Source: Pseudomonadota bacterium
GTDB lineage: Bacteria > Pseudomonadota > Alphaproteobacteria > Rhizobiales > MH13
Reading direction: 5' to 3'
Assembly: GCA_039024915.1 (NCBI GenBank)
Contig: JBCCPK010000003.1
Coordinates: forward strand, 417,468 to 481,467
DNA length: 64,000 bases
Part shown: in pieces, positions 19,163 to 27,849 of the stretch
How positions within the stretch are numbered: position 1 is the stretch's first letter
Layout: each line of letters starts with the position of its first letter
Translations under genes and position numbers: made by a program
Notes under the pieces: model-generated
The model's input: only the letters and a program-made list of their open reading frames with translations
What the model was told of the DNA's origin: nothing
Databases searched by the model: none

Positions 19163-20751
19163 TATTGCGACTGCTCGGGGGCATAAACCCTCAAAACGCG
19201 GGCTTCAAGAAGGCCGACCAACGCGTACCCCAGTGCGGAGAGGATCGAGACGATCACGATGGTGCTCCACAGCATATCGTAGTCGGACAAGGACGCTGAG
19301 AGGGCCATCAGGCTACCAATACCCCCGCCTGTGGCCAGCCACTCGACCACGGTGACCGCAAGAACGGCGGCGGGAACACTCATTCGTGCAGCGGCGAAAA
19401 GGGCGGGAAGCATGGCCGGTATCCGCACATAGACCAGCCTTTGGAGCGGAGTTGCGGCATAGCTCGAGGCTACGTCCAGTGCCTGACCTGGCGCCTGACG
19501 CAAGCCATGCAGACAGGCGACCAGCGTCGGGAAAAAGACCATCACGGCAACCAGCGTAATTGTGCCGACGGCGCCGCGCCCAAGGACAAGAACGATCAAG
19601 GGCGCAGTGGTCACAATCGGGACCGATCGCAACGCGATGGCGACCGGCATGGTGATGCTTGCGACGGACGGGGCCAGAACAAGGAGCATGGCCAGCCCTG
19701 CTCCGACCAATAGGCCGGCAAGATAGCCGGGGACCAGGTAGATCAACGTTTCGCTTATGGCGGACCGAAGCGACGACCGCGTCTCGGCGGCATCGGCCTG
19801 GGTGAAAAGCGCGGCATAGACATCACCGGGCGTTTTCGCGAAAAACGGATTGAGACCGCTGAGTTCCAACGCGACCCACCAAACCATCAAACACACAGAA
19901 ACGATCAACGCCACGTCGATCAGCCCTGCCAAAGAGCGCCGATCGCCCTTGGCTACCGTCTTGGGAGGGGCAAGAATCGCAGGTGGAGGGTCCTTCAGTA
20001 GCCTTCGGGCCAACCAGCCCATGGCAGCGTATGCGGCGATGGCGACGGCGGTCGCAACAGTCGCGAGCGCCCACGTCATATCGACATCAAGGGCTCGCAT
20101 GGCGCGAATGGTCAAAACACCCATCCCGCGTTCGGCGCCGGTAAACTCGCCAACCATAGCACCAAGAAAAGCGGCCGGAGCTGCAATCTGAAGTCCAGCC
20201 AACAGGTAAGGGGTGGAAGCGGCCAGCCGAACGTGCAGAAGCTCGCTGAGCCGCGAGCGGCCATAGCTTCGGATCAAGTCGAACCAGCTCGATGGCGCGG
20301 CTTTAAGACCAACCAGCAACGGAATGAGCGTTGTGTAATAGACAGCCAGCGCAGCGAGCGCGATTTGCGGGCCTTCGCCCGGCCCCATGAGAACCCTTAG
20401 GATTGGCCCCGTGGCGACCAGTGGCAGGCAGAACACAACAAGCGCAAGGCCGGTGACGACCCGTTGACTGGCAGGGAAGAGCAAAACAATCGCCGCGAGA
20501 ATGATGGCAGCGATGTTACCGAAGGCGAAGCCCATTGCTGCGTTTGTGAAGGTGACACCAAGTGCCCGGATCATCAGCGCGGAGTTGTCGACCAAAAAAC
20601 GAGCAACGGCGCTTGGTGGGGCGAGCACATAGGCGCCCGCAAAAGCCCTCCCCGCGACTTCCCACGCGACAACCACCAAAAGGGTCCCCAAAACAGGGAT
20701 CCAAAAGGACCGGTCAAGGACGGTTTCGCGCGAGGCAGTGGCCGCAATCAT
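19162..20751 (-). CDS. ABC importer permease, two fused membrane domains
   Basis: A 529-residue protein containing two copies of the binding-protein-dependent permease domain. Each half has its own EAA-type coupling loop (GLKAAPSSWFDLIRSYG and GLRQAPGQALDVASSYAA, each followed by a conserved Pro and Gly). One gene therefore supplies both subunits of the membrane channel, where nitrate/taurine/HMP-type systems usually use a homodimer. It overlaps the ATPase stop by 4 bases and the glycosyltransferase start by one base. The substrate is set by the upstream NMT1-type binding protein. Confidence 0.92.
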   Translation of the reverse strand: MIAATASRETVLDRSFWIPVLGTLLVVVAWEVAGRAFAGAYVLAPPSAVARFLVDNSALMIRALGVTFTNAAMGFAFGNIAAIILAAIVLLFPASQRVVTGLALVVFCLPLVATGPILRVLMGPGEGPQIALAALAVYYTTLIPLLVGLKAAPSSWFDLIRSYGRSRLSELLHVRLAASTPYLLAGLQIAAPAAFLGAMVGEFTGAERGMGVLTIRAMRALDVDMTWALATVATAVAIAAYAAMGWLARRLLKDPPPAILAPPKTVAKGDRRSLAGLIDVALIVSVCLMVWWVALELSGLNPFFAKTPGDVYAALFTQADAAETRSSLRSAISETLIYLVPGYLAGLLVGAGLAMLLVLAPSVASITMPVAIALRSVPIVTTAPLIVLVLGRGAVGTITLVAVMVFFPTLVACLHGLRQAPGQALDVASSYAATPLQRLVYVRIPAMLPALFAAARMSVPAAVLAVTVVEWLATGGGIGSLMALSASLSDYDMLWSTIVIVSILSALGYALVGLLEARVLRVYAPEQSQ

Positions 20752-21548
20752 TGTGCCGCAACAGGACGTTCGCGGTGCGCAACGCCTTTCGCTAACATCG
20801 CGTAAATCTGGTCAGAAAGATCGCGGAAGGCGTCTTTGCGTGCATCGTCCGAAGAGCGCGGTCGTTCGAGGCCAATGGAGATGTCAGCTACGACATCGGC
20901 CGGCCGAGCCGACAGGACAATGATGCGGTCGGACAGCATGATCGCTTCATGCACCGAATGCGTGACCAGCAGCGTTGTTGTTCCCCGCGCTTCCCACAGT
21001 TTGGGCAGATCTTGAACAAGCTGTCTGCGGGTCAGCTCATCGACGGCGCCGAACGGTTCATCGAGAAGGAGAAGGCCGGGTTTGGTAGAAAGGGCGCGGG
21101 CGATCGCTGCGCGCTGGCGCATCCCTCCGGACAGTTCCGCTGGTCGGGTGTCCGCAAAGCCATCGAGGCCTACGAGGGCGACGAGTTGATCAATGGCGGA
21201 AGGGTCAATCGGTCGCCGCGCGAGCTTCAAGGCCAGTTCGATGTTACCTCGTACCGTTCGCCAAGGAAGCAGGGATGGATCCTGAAATGCGATCGCAAGA
21301 TCGGCCCGGCGCAGTGTAGCTTTCGGATCCGATCCTCCAATATCGATGCTACCCGCGCTCGGTACTTCGAGCCCTGCAATCATCCGAAGCAGGGTCGATT
21401 TTCCGCATCCCGATGGCCCGACAAGCGCGGTGGTCCTGCCGGCCTCAAACGAAAGGTCAACGGGGCGGACCGCTTCCAGCCCGCCCGAAAAAGTCTTTGA
21501 TAGGCCTATGCACTGAATGGCTGGCGGTGGCTGCTGTCTACGCGCCAT
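20748..21548 (-). CDS. ABC importer ATPase (nitrate/sulfonate/pyrimidine type)
   Basis: Cytoplasmic ATPase of about 266 residues. Walker A is GPSGCGKST, the Q-loop is AFQDPSLLPW, the signature is LSGGMRQRAAIARAL and Walker B is LLLLDEPFGAVDEL. The switch His appears in LVTHSVHEA. ATG 21548 lies inside the last codons of the binding-protein gene; a second in-frame ATG at 21560 is possible. Together with the flanking genes it forms a complete NMT1/THI5-type importer. Confidence 0.95.
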   Translation of the reverse strand: MARRQQPPPAIQCIGLSKTFSGGLEAVRPVDLSFEAGRTTALVGPSGCGKSTLLRMIAGLEVPSAGSIDIGGSDPKATLRRADLAIAFQDPSLLPWRTVRGNIELALKLARRPIDPSAIDQLVALVGLDGFADTRPAELSGGMRQRAAIARALSTKPGLLLLDEPFGAVDELTRRQLVQDLPKLWEARGTTTLLVTHSVHEAIMLSDRIIVLSARPADVVADISIGLERPRSSDDARKDAFRDLSDQIYAMLAKGVAHRERPVAAQ

Positions 21549-22539
21549 AGACCTCTTCAAGGATCGAGCGATCCCATAGATCAGCGGTTACAGTTCGACC
21601 CAGAAGTGCAAGCGTTTCGATGTTCTGCTGGACGGCTTCGTCGGTCCACCAACCGAAGCCATTGGCGTCGGTCTGCTCGGAGAACATCAGTGGAACTTGC
21701 CGCGCCGCCTGCAGTTTCTGCGTTTCGAGATCGAGGCCAGCATCGGGATACATCTCAAGGGTCAGTTCAGCGGCGGCATCAGTGTCTGCCTGGTAGGCTT
21801 CCCACCCACGCACTTCCCCTTGCATCAGGGCGACAAGGTCGGCCCGCCTGTCGGCAAGGCTTTCTTCGGTAGCGATGTAGGTTTGCGAATGAACCGCATA
21901 GCCATGGTCAGCCATGAGCATGGTTTGCGCATCTATCCCTTCGATCGCCATCGCGACTGGCAAATCCGTTTCCCAGGAAAGAAGGCAATCAACTTCGCCC
22001 GCAATCAATGGCTGGGCAGAATACTGGGTGGGCACGACCTCGATCCCGCTCGCATCGACGTCGTTGAGGGTACACAGCGCCTCAAGCACCGGCGTGTTTG
22101 CAAGCGCCATACCGATCCGCTTGCCCACCATGTCAGCAGGCTCGTTCACCGGATTTGAAGGCAACGAGGTGATGACAAACGGGTTTTTCTGCATCGCCAC
22201 GCCGAGAATCTTGAAGCGCGCGCCCTGCTCTACCGCAGCGGCGGTGTAATCAGCGGCAGAAATGCCGATCAGCGCCGTGCCAGAGATAACCGGCGGTTCG
22301 ACCGGCGCATTTGGACCACCTTGCAGGAGTGACACATCAAGGCCAGCATCTGACCAAAACCCCCTATCAAGGGCAATGTAACTGCCAGCGAATTGCGACG
22401 AATGCAGCCAAGAAAGTTGCATGTTTACGGCGGTCTGTGCGTGCGCGAGACGGACGCCCGGCAGGCCACTGGCAACGCCGACGCCGACCCCAAATCCGGC
22501 CAGCACCGAGCGGCGGGTCATTGAAGTTTTGTTATTCAT
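21538..22539 (-). CDS. NMT1/THI5-type ABC substrate-binding protein
   Basis: A 333-residue periplasmic binding protein with a twin-arginine signal (MTRRSVLAGFGVGVG). The mature N-terminus (NMQLSWLHSSQFAGSYIAL) and the GFWSDAGLDVSLLQGGPN segment match NMT1/THI5-like proteins, including those for pyrimidine thiamine precursors, riboflavin and related heterocycles. A TAGGAGGA ribosome site precedes the ATG. I searched the 88-base leader for TPP riboswitch core sequences and saw none, so a thiamine-precursor role is not supported. It leads an operon that ends with glycosyltransferase and methyltransferase genes. Confidence 0.9.
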   Translation of the reverse strand: MNNKTSMTRRSVLAGFGVGVGVASGLPGVRLAHAQTAVNMQLSWLHSSQFAGSYIALDRGFWSDAGLDVSLLQGGPNAPVEPPVISGTALIGISAADYTAAAVEQGARFKILGVAMQKNPFVITSLPSNPVNEPADMVGKRIGMALANTPVLEALCTLNDVDASGIEVVPTQYSAQPLIAGEVDCLLSWETDLPVAMAIEGIDAQTMLMADHGYAVHSQTYIATEESLADRRADLVALMQGEVRGWEAYQADTDAAAELTLEMYPDAGLDLETQKLQAARQVPLMFSEQTDANGFGWWTDEAVQQNIETLALLGRTVTADLWDRSILEEVYGA

Positions 22540-22627
22540 AAAGTCCTCCTACGGCGCACAACGGTAGAGCCAGCAAGCGTGATGACAACACGCGAAAATC
22601 CTTACACAGGCGCGCGTCTTGTCGCGG

Positions 22628-23584
22628 CTAAGGTTCGCTCTGCCCAATTGGGTTTCGCCAAAGCGCCACGAAACCAGGCATTGTGGCAAGCAAGAACGCC
22701 AAACCGAAAACAATGCTGGTGGCCAAGCCCTCGCTGGCGCTGGCGCCGGCAAGCGGAAGGAGCGCAACCGCCGCGCCTTCCCGAACCCCCCAACCGCTAA
22801 TTGTCAAAGGGATGAGCATCGTAAGGAGGATTAACGGGATAAGCGCGAAGACTGCGCCGGGCGGTAGAGCCAGACCCAACGCGCGCGCGCACAGGGCGAA
22901 GGCAAACAAGTTGCACAGCGCCGCGCAAACACTCAGGCCGATTTGCGCGCGGACCACCTTGGGCTCCAACAGCGCCTGCTTGAAGATAGCGTTCAGACTA
23001 CGGAACGGCCCGCCAACCGCTCCAGGCAGACGTGCAAGGGCCAGTGCAATCAAGGGTAAGACCAAAGCTCCCCCGACCAGAACGACGACCGATGTAGCCA
23101 GCCAAGCGGGCCAGTCGATACCGCCAGGCATCAGCCAAGTTGTGACAAAAGCGACGCCGAGGATCGCAAACATAGCCGCTTGACCAGCCAACCGTTCAAT
23201 CACCACTGCCTGTCCCGAAACAAGCAAACCCGCCTGGGAGCGCGCCCGGACGGCCCGGCTGGCATCGCCCAGAACACCGCCCGGCATTGTCTGGTTTATG
23301 AGTTGGGCCAGGTAGTATTCCTGGACTGCATGCAGGGGCGAAAGGATAATCCCAACCTGAGCGGCGGTCAGGCGCCAACGTTGCGCCGAAACGAGGGTTT
23401 GCAATGTCAGAGCGCCAAGGCCGCACAAGAACCAGCCGAAATGCAAATCCGAAACGACGCCAAGCGCTTGCGGGCCATCAGCGATGCGCCAGACCAGTAC
23501 GAGGAGCAACACCGTTACAAAGGCTTGGCCCAGCCTCAGGGCAACTTTCAGCCTAACATGCGGAACATGAACTATGCTGGTCAT
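22628..23584 (-). CDS. Flippase-like membrane protein (LPG synthase TM domain / UPF0104)
   Basis: A 318-residue integral membrane protein with about eight hydrophobic helices. It contains the family segment QEYYLAQLINQTMPGGVLGD and a later SGWGVREGAAVALL motif. Both match the lysylphosphatidylglycerol synthase transmembrane region that flips lipids. The C-terminal aminoacyl transferase domain is absent, so it is the stand-alone (UPF0104/DUF2157-like flippase) type. Its ATG overlaps the stop of the sulfatase-fold gene by 4 bases, implying a joint role with a lipid-headgroup enzyme. Confidence 0.87.
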   Translation of the reverse strand: MTSIVHVPHVRLKVALRLGQAFVTVLLLVLVWRIADGPQALGVVSDLHFGWFLCGLGALTLQTLVSAQRWRLTAAQVGIILSPLHAVQEYYLAQLINQTMPGGVLGDASRAVRARSQAGLLVSGQAVVIERLAGQAAMFAILGVAFVTTWLMPGGIDWPAWLATSVVVLVGGALVLPLIALALARLPGAVGGPFRSLNAIFKQALLEPKVVRAQIGLSVCAALCNLFAFALCARALGLALPPGAVFALIPLILLTMLIPLTISGWGVREGAAVALLPLAGASASEGLATSIVFGLAFLLATMPGFVALWRNPIGQSEP

Positions 23585-25239
23585 TGGCGCGCGTGCCCAA
23601 CAAGCTGCTCGGCACTGTAGACATCAATAATCACGTTCCGCATTTGATCCATTGGAACGACCGGCGAATCCTCAGCTGGTATCAACCCTTGCTCAAAGCC
23701 AGCCGCTTGCAACGGTTCGACGAGATGAGATGGTCCGATCACATGGATTGGCACGTCCGGTCGTTCGTCGAGCGCGACAAAATTGGTCGCTTGATGGTCG
23801 CCTATGACGATCATGAGTGGAGGTTCGGACGCGTGCAGTTCGGCATATGCTAAGACAGTTTGGAGCGCATAATCGACCGCCAGGCGGTATTGCGCGCGAA
23901 CGCGATCACGGTCCCGCCAAACATCTCTTGGCGCGTCGCCCGATTGCACAGTTTCATTGTAAATCGTTCCATCGCCGATCGTTTCCCAGTCCAACAAATC
24001 AGGGACCGGCACCCAGGGCGCATGCGATGAGACAAGGGCAGCCTGCGCGAACAGTGGCCGGTCATCATCGCCTGGTGAGCGCAACAGCCTGTCGAGCGCA
24101 GCTAGGGTGAACTGATCGGGCATTGTCACCCAGTTGAACGCTTCACCGGCGTATCCAAGGTCCTCAGCTACAAGGACTGTTTCAAAGCCCATGAATTCAG
24201 CCTCGGGCCAATCAAGCGTTATTTGCGGCATCACGGTCGCGGTATGAAATCCAGAGCGTGCTGCGATGTGAAACAAGGACTGCCTGCCGCTCGCGAGCAC
24301 AGCGCCATAGCTTGTTTGCCCATCGACCCAGAGCCCATTTGCAAATGTCGCATGGGCCAGCCAACTCTGACCGCCGCGGGTTGGCGAGCTCAGAAAGCGC
24401 GTAGCCATCGATAGGCCTGCCGCGCGCAACGTCGCCTCTCCCTCGCGCAAGGTCGCAAGGTGGAGATCGGCATATTGAGGCGTATCGAAGCTGGTTCGAC
24501 CATAGCTCTCAACGAAGATGATCAGTGTGTCCCGGTCGATGAGACGCAAAAGGCTGTCGTTGCCCGCATATGGGTCGTTTGCTGCCGCTTGCTGAAAGGC
24601 CTGCAGATCAGCCAGGGTCTTGCGGGTCATTTCCACCCGCTCTACTCCCACACGCGCGGTAAACGCGCTGCCGGGTGGATCGATGGGCAGGGACCACCGA
24701 CCCATCGCGTCGCCGATTTCAGCTGCGCAGAAGACCGCGAAAAGGCCAGCGCCGGTCACTGACGCCAGGCGGCGGCCGAACGGTATGTCGAAGCGTGCCC
24801 ACAGACCAAGCGACCACCACAGCAGCAGCGCGACCAGCATGATCGCAAGCAAAGCGCCAAGAACCGCCAAATAGCCAGCCACAACACCGAACGCCCCATC
24901 TATGAGTTGCACAAGCGACCATACCAGCGAGATGTCAGCGACCGGATTGAAGCCCCGGTTGAGCGCGGTGAACATGATGAAATCGGCGGTCTTGAGGACA
25001 ACAAGGAGTGTCAGTGCAGCCGTTATCATTGCACGCACAAACCGACCCACCCGCCCATCACCGAAGGCAACCATCGCAAGAACAACAACCGGCAGTTCCA
25101 GAGGAAAGACAAACAGCGCACGCCACCCCAGGGCTGCGGGGTGATTGGGTTGTATCAAAACGAGGTAGATGATCGCTGTCGCAAGGGCGGTGTGCGCGAC
25201 GAGCCTTTTGTCTGTCCGGTTCACATGCGGTTCCGCCAC
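23581..25239 (-). CDS. Membrane sulfatase-fold phosphotransferase (LtaS/OpgB-like)
   Basis: A 552-residue protein with about five N-terminal membrane helices and an extracytoplasmic alkaline-phosphatase/sulfatase domain. The metal site is seen as IIFVESYG (Glu), a Ser/Thr nucleophile region SPTRGGQSWLAHAT and the late VIGDHQ Asp-His pair. This layout is that of lipoteichoic acid synthase and of OpgB, which move phosphoglycerol from phosphatidylglycerol. The GTG start (25239) overlaps the CDP-alcohol phosphatidyltransferase gene by 19 bases. It lies back to back with opgH-opgG, so phosphoglycerol decoration of periplasmic glucans is a reasonable guess. Phosphoethanolamine transfer is the main alternative. 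Confidence 0.83.
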   Translation of the reverse strand: MAEPHVNRTDKRLVAHTALATAIIYLVLIQPNHPAALGWRALFVFPLELPVVVLAMVAFGDGRVGRFVRAMITAALTLLVVLKTADFIMFTALNRGFNPVADISLVWSLVQLIDGAFGVVAGYLAVLGALLAIMLVALLLWWSLGLWARFDIPFGRRLASVTGAGLFAVFCAAEIGDAMGRWSLPIDPPGSAFTARVGVERVEMTRKTLADLQAFQQAAANDPYAGNDSLLRLIDRDTLIIFVESYGRTSFDTPQYADLHLATLREGEATLRAAGLSMATRFLSSPTRGGQSWLAHATFANGLWVDGQTSYGAVLASGRQSLFHIAARSGFHTATVMPQITLDWPEAEFMGFETVLVAEDLGYAGEAFNWVTMPDQFTLAALDRLLRSPGDDDRPLFAQAALVSSHAPWVPVPDLLDWETIGDGTIYNETVQSGDAPRDVWRDRDRVRAQYRLAVDYALQTVLAYAELHASEPPLMIVIGDHQATNFVALDERPDVPIHVIGPSHLVEPLQAAGFEQGLIPAEDSPVVPMDQMRNVIIDVYSAEQLVGHARQ

Positions 25240-26009
25240 AACCAGAGGCAGTCCACACTGAAGGACCAGATCAAGCCGATCGCCGCCAAGGTGGTCAGCA
25301 GTGCGGTCAGGTCGCCACCGACAATTGGAGCCTGTAGAGCGATCAAGACGGAAAGTTGCACCACACAGATCACCTTACGGCTAAAGCGTGCCGGGAGCGG
25401 CGCTCGCAACCACGGCCAAGCAGACTGAGCCAGAGCAAACAGATAGTGGGGCAGGCCCAGAAGTATGACCACCGCCGGAGCCGCGCCCGAAAACCATGCA
25501 AGGAGCGCAAGGACGAGTGCAAGCGCCGCATCTACCTGCATGTCAAAGGCTGCGCCAAAGCGGCTTGCCAGGCCCTGCCGCCGTGCGAGCCAGCCATCTG
25601 CCCCATCGAGCGAAAGCGCAAGCGCAGCGAGGGCAAATGGCGTCCAGGATTGTGTGTACGGCAAAGCCAGCGCGCCAAATAAAACCGCCGTCAATGCAAG
25701 CCTCATAAGGGTGACGACGTTACCGCCACCGAGACGACGATGTGGATAGTGGCGCGACATTCCCAGGAGTGTCAGCGTCGTTCCCACAACGAAGAAGGCG
25801 GCGCTGAGCGAAATAACCAACCACCAATTGGCTTGGTCCCCAAACAACGCAAAGCCAGCCAAAACCAGTGCCAGAAGGCATCCCAACGACGTCACGAACG
25901 CCCCCCGAACGGCTGGGTTTGCCGCCTCGAGGGACACGTCAGATCGGCTGGTTTGAGGAAGATGTGACCGCAACATACGCATCAAAATGACATTACCTTT
26001 CGACTGCAT
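25221..26009 (-). CDS. CDP-alcohol phosphatidyltransferase
   Basis: Membrane enzyme of 262 residues that condenses a CDP-linked alcohol with a second alcohol to make a phospholipid-type product. The full family motif DxxDGxxAR-x8-GxxxDxxxD is intact (DGADGWLAR, then GAAFDMQVD). Five or six hydrophobic helices surround it. The start is uncertain: ATG 26009 is the longest, while ATG 25982 would follow an AAAGG site. It is the first gene of a three-gene leftward operon, divergent from opgH across about 160 bases. Confidence 0.88.
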   Translation of the reverse strand: MQSKGNVILMRMLRSHLPQTSRSDVSLEAANPAVRGAFVTSLGCLLALVLAGFALFGDQANWWLVISLSAAFFVVGTTLTLLGMSRHYPHRRLGGGNVVTLMRLALTAVLFGALALPYTQSWTPFALAALALSLDGADGWLARRQGLASRFGAAFDMQVDAALALVLALLAWFSGAAPAVVILLGLPHYLFALAQSAWPWLRAPLPARFSRKVICVVQLSVLIALQAPIVGGDLTALLTTLAAIGLIWSFSVDCLWLWRNRM

Positions 26010-26155
26010 ATGTCAAGCTTCTGTCACAAATGAGTTCCGGCGGGTCCGGGCGATGCTGGCGCACCCCTACTCGATGAAGCCCTCGCTATCGGGGCCGATA
26101 GCTTGACGATTGCCGAACGCCAAGCGCGGAAAAATGCTCAAAGTTTAGGCTAGCC

Positions 26156-26200
26156 ATGAAAACGCCCAGATGCGGTTGCCATTCGTGCACAGCGCAATAG
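26156..26200 (+). other. Possible 14-codon leader ORF before opgH
   Basis: A short ATG-to-TAG frame (MKTPRCGCHSCTAQ) overlaps the proposed opgH start in another frame. It contains three cysteines in CGCHSC. There is no strong ribosome site. It may be chance, or it may mean that the true opgH start is further downstream. Confidence 0.15.
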
Positions 26201-27849
26201 CTCTCGCGCTATGCAATCTTCGCTTTGATACCCACAATGGCTTGCAGCCAACAATCAGGATCCGATCCAACGTGATATTTGCTGACAGCGCCGTGGCCAT
26301 CGATGAGATCATCGATGGAAAAAGGCTGCACCACCATCGTTGGAGATGGGCGTTTCTCGGGCTAACTGTTTGTCTCAGCGGCTTTGTGGTCGGTGCTAGT
26401 GCGCTGGCGATCGATCACTGGAACGCTGCGTCATTTATTGCACTGGTGCTCATCGGTCTGTGTGCCGTGTGGATTGCCGGCGGTGCGGCTACAGCCGTGA
26501 TCGGCACCTTGGAAACCAATACAAAAGCTCGATCAGCACCGGCTGATTGGACCCCAAGCACAAAAACGGCTGTCTTGGTAACGCTATGTGGCGAGGATCC
26601 AAAGCCGGTCGCGACCTATCTGGCCGGCCTTCGAAGCGGTCTGGTAGCCCATGACCTTGCTCAATCGGTCGCCATTTTTGTTCTTTCTGATACCCAGGAC
26701 CGTAACTGTGCAGCGGCGGAAGAGGTTGCGTTTGCCGATCTGTCAGCGAGCGGCCAGATCACCTACCGCCGCCGCGTCGATAATGTCGATCGCAAACCTG
26801 GCAATATCGCCGAGTGGATCCATGCCCATGGAGCGGCATTCGATCACATGATTGTCCTTGACGCAGACAGTCGGATGACGGCTGCGCGGATCAACAGACT
26901 TATCTGGCGGCTCGAAGCAAACCCCCGTACGGGTCTCATCCAGGCGGGCATGGCGCTTGTTCCCGCGCAGACACGCTTTGGGCACCATCAGCGCAACGCT
27001 GTCCGGTTGCTAGCGGGCAATTTTGGACGTGGCATGGCCGCCTGGGCAGGCTCTTCGGGGAACTATTGGGGCCATAACGCGATTATCCGGTTATCAGCTT
27101 TTCGCACTGCCGTACCGCTTCCAAGGCTCACAGGAAACGCCCCTCTGGGAGGGAGCATCCTCAGTCACGATTTCATCGAAGCAGCCTGGATACGCCGGGC
27201 CGGTTGGATGATCGAACTTGATCATGATGTCCGCGGTAGCGCCGAAGACGGTCCGCAGACATTGGAGAGCTTTCACCGTCGGGACCGGCGCTGGTGCCAG
27301 GGAAACCTCCAGCATTTGAGGCTCATCCTGACGCCCGGGTTGCATCCGATTAGCCGCCTCCATCTTCTAGGAGGCATCCTCGGTTACCTCGCATCCCCGC
27401 TATGGCTTGCCCTCGTAGCGCTCATCGCATTTGGCTGGATCCCAATTGCGGGGGTTTACCCGCTTTTTGCGGTTCTCATGGTTCTGCTTATCCCGCATGT
27501 CTGCGCTGCGGTAACGTGGGCGCGTCGTGCAAAAAACCGACGTCACCGTCTGATCGTCGCACGTGCTTGGATTAATCAGTTGTTTCTTTCATCAGTCGTT
27601 GCCCCGTTGATCATGGTTCGGCAAGCGGCGTCGGTGGGGTCAGTTCTAATGGGCCGGGACTGCGGCTGGAAAAGCGGGCGTCAACGAACGATGCACCTAC
27701 CCGATGGCGTGATTGAAGCCTCAATTGGGCTCGCGATCCTTGGATTGAGTCTCGCCATTGGCCCGCAGGTGACAATATGGCTGGTCCCGCTTCTTGCGCC
27801 CCTCTTGCTCGCACCGATAATCATCCGTCTGCTTAACGCGCCGCGATGA
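26170..27849 (+). CDS. opgH: Glucan glucosyltransferase OpgH (MdoH)
   Basis: Inner-membrane processive glucosyltransferase that makes the osmoregulated periplasmic glucan backbone from UDP-glucose. The GT2 core is clear: IFVLSDTQD, VLDADSRM (the D-x-D region), GNYWGHNAIIR, and then HDFIEAAWIRRAGW and RRDRRWCQGN (the Q/RxxRW-type motif). The membrane segments at both ends are typical. At 559 residues it is shorter than E. coli OpgH, as is usual in alphaproteobacteria. The start is not certain: no ribosome site precedes ATG 26170, and GTG 26272 follows an AGGA. It overlaps opgG by 4 bases. Confidence 0.93.
   Translation: MRLPFVHSAIALALCNLRFDTHNGLQPTIRIRSNVIFADSAVAIDEIIDGKRLHHHRWRWAFLGLTVCLSGFVVGASALAIDHWNAASFIALVLIGLCAVWIAGGAATAVIGTLETNTKARSAPADWTPSTKTAVLVTLCGEDPKPVATYLAGLRSGLVAHDLAQSVAIFVLSDTQDRNCAAAEEVAFADLSASGQITYRRRVDNVDRKPGNIAEWIHAHGAAFDHMIVLDADSRMTAARINRLIWRLEANPRTGLIQAGMALVPAQTRFGHHQRNAVRLLAGNFGRGMAAWAGSSGNYWGHNAIIRLSAFRTAVPLPRLTGNAPLGGSILSHDFIEAAWIRRAGWMIELDHDVRGSAEDGPQTLESFHRRDRRWCQGNLQHLRLILTPGLHPISRLHLLGGILGYLASPLWLALVALIAFGWIPIAGVYPLFAVLMVLLIPHVCAAVTWARRAKNRRHRLIVARAWINQLFLSSVVAPLIMVRQAASVGSVLMGRDCGWKSGRQRTMHLPDGVIEASIGLAILGLSLAIGPQVTIWLVPLLAPLLLAPIIIRLLNAPR

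Noticed and set aside
22540..22627. TPP riboswitch upstream of the NMT1-type binding protein
   Set aside because: No CTGAGA or CCxTTGAACCTGATC-type core was found on the minus strand of this 88-base leader.
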